Shown here piece after piece: positions 59,475 through 64,000 of a DNA stretch of 64,000 nt. The stretch covers positions 248,001 through 312,000 of the forward strand of contig NZ_LXYG01000016.1 of assembly GCF_001650905.1 (NCBI RefSeq). Direction: 5' to 3'. The notes under the pieces are model-generated. The model made no database searches and had not been told where the DNA came from. It worked only from the letters and a program-made list of their open reading frames with translations. Source of the DNA: Balneola sp. EhC07 (GTDB taxonomy: Bacteria; Bacteroidota; Rhodothermia; Balneolales; Balneolaceae). A program made the position numbers and the translations under genes. Every line of letters begins with the position of its first letter. Position 1 is the first letter of the stretch.

Positions 59475-62009
59475 GTGATCAACAGAAACTCTTACATATT
59501 AATATTGCTGGGGATTTTGGGATTTACCGGGTTTGTGTTCCTGAGGCCTTATACAGATTTCTATGCCGGAGAGCCAATTTCTGAAAGCAGAAATGAAGTA
59601 GAATCAAAAGTAGCTCAGTTGTCTCAGGCATTTGGTTTTTCGACTGATAGCCTGGAAATTTTTACGTCAAGAAAGCAGCACGTTCGATATTTTGATGCCA
59701 TTAATGACACTCTTAATGGCGAATTTTCCGCCTATGAATTAAATCAAAGAGAAAGAAATCTTCAATCATGGGTTAGTGAAATTGGTAAAAAAGGTGCTGT
59801 AAATGAAACTATTATCAATCCCGGGGCACTTTTCGAATCTTATGGAAGATTTAAAATGCGATTTTCCAATTCAGGAAAGATAACGAGACTTTCTTCTAAC
59901 GAATTTGCACCTAATCCGACGTTTCTGAAGGGTAGTTCTCCTATTGAGATCGCTGAAACGGTGGTTGGTAATATTCTGGGTTACGATCTTAGTATGTATA
60001 AATTTCTAAGTTCAGATGAAGATACCAGCTCCATTGATCAGGAAGAGCTAAATCCGGAAACACCAAATCAGGTCTCAAATAGTTCGTTTAGTTCGGGATT
60101 GGTATTTAACTGGATCAGGAAAGGGGATAATTTCGAGCTTCCTAATACACTGTCCCTAAATTTGGAATCAGTAATTAAGGAATACGAAGATGAAAATACT
60201 TTTAGTACCGAATTCGGATACCAGATCAATTCATTTATAGCAAAGAATGAACTTGAGCCTGAGAATTTTGATGCTGTCGTAACCCGACAAGCCAGTACTT
60301 TTACGTTTGTGTTTTTCGGCTGTTTGATCTTGATCGTAGCATGTGCTTTTACGGTAGGAATTAAAAATATCTTCAGAGGAAAAGTTGAGTGGCGCAGGGC
60401 TTTATTCATGTTTGCCACAGTGGGTTTAGGAGTTTATGGGTGGCAGGCAATGTATGCGATGAGTTCATTTATGCCCTTTTATGAGAACACCGTTTTACTT
60501 GGAGCAGCAATAAACAGCTTGGTTTTTGGGTTAGCGGTTGGTTTGTATATGGCCTTAGCTTATGTAGCATGGGAAGCATTGGCAAGATCTCAAAAGCATG
60601 CTCAACTTGATGTTATCGACGCTCTTTGGCAAAGAAAGTTTTTTGTGAGAGAAACCGGATCCGGTCTTATGCATGGTTTTGCTCTTAGTGGAATTATCAT
60701 TGGACTTTTCAGTCTGATGGTTTCTGTACTCGATTTGTACTTCCTTCAAGCGGATAGCCAGTTTGGATTTACAGAGCCAAGTAATGAGCTTCAGTTGTTG
60801 ACAATGAACATGAGTAGCTGGACTACCACCTGGTTAGTTGTTTTTGTACAGATCGGTTTTGTTTATGGATTGGTTCATCATTGGGTCCGAAATAAATGGT
60901 TTGCCTTAATTATAAGTATTTTATCAAGTGCCCTGTTCATATCTGTTTTAGGAAGATTGATCGCTACAAATGGAGAATTTTTTCAAGATTATATAATCTT
61001 TCTGGTTGTTTCTGTAGTAACAATAATTGGATACCGGGTTTATGGAATTCTTACTGTATTAACAGCATGGTGGGTTTTTGCGGTTGTGTATATGATCACG
61101 CCGTACTGGAGTTCTCCCAGTATTGAAGTTGCTTACATTTCCTGGGCTCAGGCAGGAATAATATTAGTAACCCTTATTTACGGTTTAATTTCATACCGAC
61201 TTGGAACCCCACTTTCCGAAATAGGAGATTACGTTCCTGAATACGAAGAAAAGATATCACAACACTTAAGAGTAGAAAGAGAAATAGAAATTGCGCGGGA
61301 AAGTCAGTACAAATTAATGCCCGTAAAGCCACCACAAGCTGAAGGGTTTGATGTTCATGGATTTTTCCTTCCTTCTTTTGAAGTAGGTGGAGATTATTTC
61401 GACTATGTTTTAAGCGAAAACGGAGATGGTTCTGCAAAGGCGCTCACAATGGTTGTTGTGGATGTTTCCGGGAAAGCTATGAGGGCGGCTATGCCTGCAA
61501 TTTTCACCAGTGGATTGCTTCTCTCTAGAATGAAAGAAGACTCTCCGGCCGAGATCTTGTCAGAAGTGTGTGAGCCTATTTATAGTCGTACAGATAAAAG
61601 AACTTTTATTACCTGTGCGATGGCAAGATATGATCTTGCTTCAAAAATGCTCAGTGTTGCGAATGCAGGACATTGTAAGCCCATTTTAAAGCGAAACGGA
61701 AAAGCTGATTTTATTCAAACACCCGATCCAAAATTACCATTAGGTATTAAGCCGGATGTGAAATACCAAAACCTTGAATTCAAACTTAAGAAAGGTGACT
61801 TTTTCTTGTTATACTCTGATGGGTTACCGGAAGCGGCTAACGAGAAAGGTGAATGGTTTGGTTTTGATGAAGTTCCGGCTCTTGTGGAACGTATTGACAC
61901 AGATAACCTTTCTGCTAATGAGATAGCTCAAGAAATTAAAAGAACAGTGCAAAAATTCAGTAATTATCAGCTAGCTGATGATACAACTGTAATTTGCTTA
62001 AAAGTATAA
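59475..62009 (+). CDS. membrane-bound SpoIIE/RsbU-type protein phosphatase
   Basis: An 844-residue protein. One N-terminal helix, about 240 extracytoplasmic residues, then about nine membrane helices (about 275-600), a short coiled linker (HLRVEREIEIARESQYKLMP) and a PP2C-like phosphatase domain of the SpoIIE class (SFEVGGDYFDYV, MVVVDVSGKAMRAAMPAIFT, LLYSDGLPEAANEKGEWFG, DDTTVICLK). It should dephosphorylate an anti-anti-sigma-type partner, but no STAS or anti-sigma gene is close. GTG start. Possibly in one unit with hflKC, 22 nt downstream. Confidence 0.88.
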   Translation: MINRNSYILILLGILGFTGFVFLRPYTDFYAGEPISESRNEVESKVAQLSQAFGFSTDSLEIFTSRKQHVRYFDAINDTLNGEFSAYELNQRERNLQSWVSEIGKKGAVNETIINPGALFESYGRFKMRFSNSGKITRLSSNEFAPNPTFLKGSSPIEIAETVVGNILGYDLSMYKFLSSDEDTSSIDQEELNPETPNQVSNSSFSSGLVFNWIRKGDNFELPNTLSLNLESVIKEYEDENTFSTEFGYQINSFIAKNELEPENFDAVVTRQASTFTFVFFGCLILIVACAFTVGIKNIFRGKVEWRRALFMFATVGLGVYGWQAMYAMSSFMPFYENTVLLGAAINSLVFGLAVGLYMALAYVAWEALARSQKHAQLDVIDALWQRKFFVRETGSGLMHGFALSGIIIGLFSLMVSVLDLYFLQADSQFGFTEPSNELQLLTMNMSSWTTTWLVVFVQIGFVYGLVHHWVRNKWFALIISILSSALFISVLGRLIATNGEFFQDYIIFLVVSVVTIIGYRVYGILTVLTAWWVFAVVYMITPYWSSPSIEVAYISWAQAGIILVTLIYGLISYRLGTPLSEIGDYVPEYEEKISQHLRVEREIEIARESQYKLMPVKPPQAEGFDVHGFFLPSFEVGGDYFDYVLSENGDGSAKALTMVVVDVSGKAMRAAMPAIFTSGLLLSRMKEDSPAEILSEVCEPIYSRTDKRTFITCAMARYDLASKMLSVANAGHCKPILKRNGKADFIQTPDPKLPLGIKPDVKYQNLEFKLKKGDFFLLYSDGLPEAANEKGEWFGFDEVPALVERIDTDNLSANEIAQEIKRTVQKFSNYQLADDTTVICLKV

Positions 62010-62031
62010 CTAATAATTAAGGCCTAACACT

Positions 62032-63039
62032 ATGGCTCAAGAAACAGATTTCTCATTCAACGTACCGCCGGAGTTTGAGAAAATTACAAAGAATATTAAA
62101 TCGATTGCTATCGGTTTAGTAGCGGTATTGGTGATATTCTCATCTTTTTATACAGTAGAAACAGAAGAGGTTGGAGTTATAACCAGATTTGGAAAATATG
62201 TTTCCAAAGCACAACCGGGTTTAAATTTTAAAGTTCCTTTCATTGATCAAGTGCAATATGTACCTGTTCGAAGACAGCTTAAAGATGAGTTCGGTTACAG
62301 AACAGCATCTGCAGGAGTGAATTCAACGTACAGAAAAGCAGGTTATGGAGGAGAGTCTTTAATGCTTACAGGAGATTTAAATCTTGCTGATGTAGAATGG
62401 GTAGTTCAATATAGAATTGATGATCCTTACAATTATTTGTTTAAGGTCAGAAACCCGGATGAAACACTACGCGATATTTCAGAAACCGCAATGCGCCAGA
62501 TCGTTGGTGACAGAACGGTAGATGAAGTTATCACTATTGGTAGAGCCGAAGTTGCATCAGAAGCAGAGTTGATCATTCAACAGATCTGCGATGAATACGA
62601 ATTGGGAATTAAGATCGAGCAATTGGTACTACAAGATGTGAATCCACCGGATCCAGTAAAGCCTTCTTTTAACGGAGTAAATCAGGCTCAACAGCAAAGA
62701 GAAACTTTGATCAACCAAGCTCGCGCTGATTACAACCGTGTAATTCCTCGTGCCGCAGGTGAAGCTGACCAAACGATTCAACAGGCTGAAGGTTATGCAC
62801 TTGATCGTGTGAATACTTCAGAAGGTGAGGTTTCCAGATTTAATGATCTGTATTCAGAATATATCAAAGCTCCTGAAGTAACAAAGACGCGTATATTCCT
62901 TGAAACGATGGAAGATATCCTTCCAAAGATGGGACAAAAGATCATCACGGATGACAAGGGAAACAGTGTAATACCATTGCTGCAATTACAGATGAATGGA
63001 GCTAAGGTGAAAGCAAATAATGATGGAGGAACACCATGA
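62032..63039 (+). CDS. hflK: HflK, SPFH-domain membrane protein
   Basis: A 335-residue partner of HflC that encloses and regulates the FtsH protease. N-terminal helix (IKSIAIGLVAVLVIFSSFYT), SPFH domain (TEEVGVITRFGKYVSKAQPG, YRIDDPYNYLF, LRDISETAMRQIVGDRTVDE), then a long coiled part (INQARADYNRVIPRAAGEAD). No N-terminal Gly/Pro-rich extension as in gamma-proteobacteria. Its last 4 bases overlap the hflC start (ATGA). Confidence 0.95.
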   Translation: MAQETDFSFNVPPEFEKITKNIKSIAIGLVAVLVIFSSFYTVETEEVGVITRFGKYVSKAQPGLNFKVPFIDQVQYVPVRRQLKDEFGYRTASAGVNSTYRKAGYGGESLMLTGDLNLADVEWVVQYRIDDPYNYLFKVRNPDETLRDISETAMRQIVGDRTVDEVITIGRAEVASEAELIIQQICDEYELGIKIEQLVLQDVNPPDPVKPSFNGVNQAQQQRETLINQARADYNRVIPRAAGEADQTIQQAEGYALDRVNTSEGEVSRFNDLYSEYIKAPEVTKTRIFLETMEDILPKMGQKIITDDKGNSVIPLLQLQMNGAKVKANNDGGTP

Positions 63040-63980
63040 AGAATGTAAAAGGAATAGGTTTACTGATAGTACTTGGAGTTATAGGTTTAGTAGCATCGCA
63101 AGCACTATTTATCGTATCAGAAAAAGAGCAAGTAATTATAACCCAATTTGGTGAACCAATAGGCGAAGCCATTACAGAGCCTGGCTTAAATGTTAAAATT
63201 CCATTTCTGCACAAGGCTAATTTCTTTGAAAGAAGATATTTGGAATGGGATGGTGACCCGAATCAGGTTCCAACGAAAGATAAAGTATTTATTTTTGTGG
63301 ATACATACGCCAGATGGCAGATAACGGATCCTCTTAAGTATTTCGAGACTCTTGGTGATGAAGACGGTGCTCAATCACGACTTGATGATATTTTGGATGG
63401 GGAAACCAGAAATGCAGTTGCTGCTAACGATCTGGTTGAACTTATTCGTAGCACGAATCGTGAACCCGCTCAACCGGATGAGATAGCAGATATTGTTAGT
63501 GATTCTCTGCAAGCCATTAATGTTGGGCGCGACGAAATTCAGGAGGAAATTCAGAAACTGGCTAACGAAAGAGCTAAAGACTTAGGTATTGCGGTTCTGG
63601 ATTTCCGGTTCAAGCGAATCAACTATGCTGAAGAAGTACGTCGTACAGTTTATGATCGTATGATCTCTGAGAGAAACAGAATTGCGGATAAATTCCGGTC
63701 TGAAGGTCAGGGTGAAGCATCTAAGATCAATGGTGAAAAAGAACGTGAGTTGAAAAGAATTCAATCAGAAGCTTTCCGTGAAGCAGAAACCATTCGTGGT
63801 AGAGCCGATGCAGAAGCAGCAGCTATCTATAACGATGCTTATAATAAAACCAGACAAGCAAGAGAATTATATGCATTTGTTAAAAGTATGGAAGCTTACG
63901 GCAGAACAATTGACAAGGAAACTTCACTTATCATATCTACGGATAGTGAGTTTTACAGATATCTGAATTCTATCGACTAA
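63036..63980 (+). CDS. hflC: HflC, SPFH-domain membrane protein
   Basis: A 314-residue partner of HflK. N-terminal helix, SPFH domain (SEKEQVIITQFGEPIGEAIT, EPGLNVKIPFLHKANFFER, TYARWQITDPLKYFETL) and coiled end (FRSEGQGEASKINGEKEREL, AEAAAIYNDAYNKTRQAREL). EGQGEA is a strong HflC mark. It is complete at its C-terminus; the window ends 20 nt later. Confidence 0.95.
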   Translation: MKNVKGIGLLIVLGVIGLVASQALFIVSEKEQVIITQFGEPIGEAITEPGLNVKIPFLHKANFFERRYLEWDGDPNQVPTKDKVFIFVDTYARWQITDPLKYFETLGDEDGAQSRLDDILDGETRNAVAANDLVELIRSTNREPAQPDEIADIVSDSLQAINVGRDEIQEEIQKLANERAKDLGIAVLDFRFKRINYAEEVRRTVYDRMISERNRIADKFRSEGQGEASKINGEKERELKRIQSEAFREAETIRGRADAEAAAIYNDAYNKTRQARELYAFVKSMEAYGRTIDKETSLIISTDSEFYRYLNSID

Positions 63981-64000
63981 TAGTTCGGATGATTAATTTT

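Overview
The window opens at dnaA and is AT-rich chromosomal DNA of a member of the FCB/Bacteroidota group, most likely a Balneolales relative (Balneola or Gracilimonas type). Reasons: secreted proteins end in a type IX secretion (T9SS) sorting domain with the YPNPFNPST-type signature, there are TonB-family proteins and a TonB-dependent receptor, a DUF4834-like small protein, a DUF1844 protein and an ECF42/DGPF pair. Several genes use clear Shine-Dalgarno sequences and GTG or TTG starts, which is less usual in classical Bacteroidia. The taxon is an inference; no rRNA gene is present.

Layout. 1-3947: two DnaA boxes, dnaA, then a tight plus-strand run (folB, folK, a deoxynucleoside kinase, a small membrane protein, a TPR protein). 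3948-4400: a candidate structured RNA with its own terminator, then tRNA-Leu(GAG). 4477-12490: an ECF42 sigma factor with its DGPF partner, a TPR/beta-propeller protein, a GH97 glucosidase, msrA and mdh. 12604-16467: a minus-strand run with nadK, a peptide-type binding lipoprotein and ddl. 16606-22642: a guanidino-group enzyme, a penicillin-acylase-family lipoprotein, a repeat-rich gap and pruA. 22785-26198: a photolyase/cryptochrome cluster (two photolyase-like genes, one with permuted domains and one without the Fe-S cysteines, plus a 50-residue DUF2256 gene). 26199-28442: an AT-rich decayed stretch with broken T9SS and HNH genes. 28463-33674: crtI, rlpA and two secreted proteins, one T9SS and one S74-chaperone type. 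33886-42761: rhomboid, serC/DUF1015, DUF1844/NUDIX, two TonB proteins, VanZ, nnr and proS. 43022-50961: tRNA-Met(CAT), an AlbA_2 regulator, a TM2 protein, a TonB-dependent receptor, a two-component pair and a NarL-type regulator. 51312-63980: aspS/DUF429, sthA, sod, bacilliredoxin, a lone receiver protein, an MscS channel, a SpoIIE-type phosphatase and hflKC.

Most genes are housekeeping: replication start, folate, nucleotide salvage, NAD(P) homeostasis (nadK, nnr, sthA), stress repair (msrA, sod, bacilliredoxin, photolyases) and envelope functions. The unusual content is mainly non-coding. Gaps between genes carry several families of palindromic or dispersed elements, two copies of an identical 31-nt block placed just before terminators of neighbouring genes, and strong hairpins that are not terminators. 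I did not find a clearly new defence or mobile system. The best candidates for new biology are the conserved 3' UTR block, the structured RNA near 4000 and the photolyase/DUF2256 cluster.
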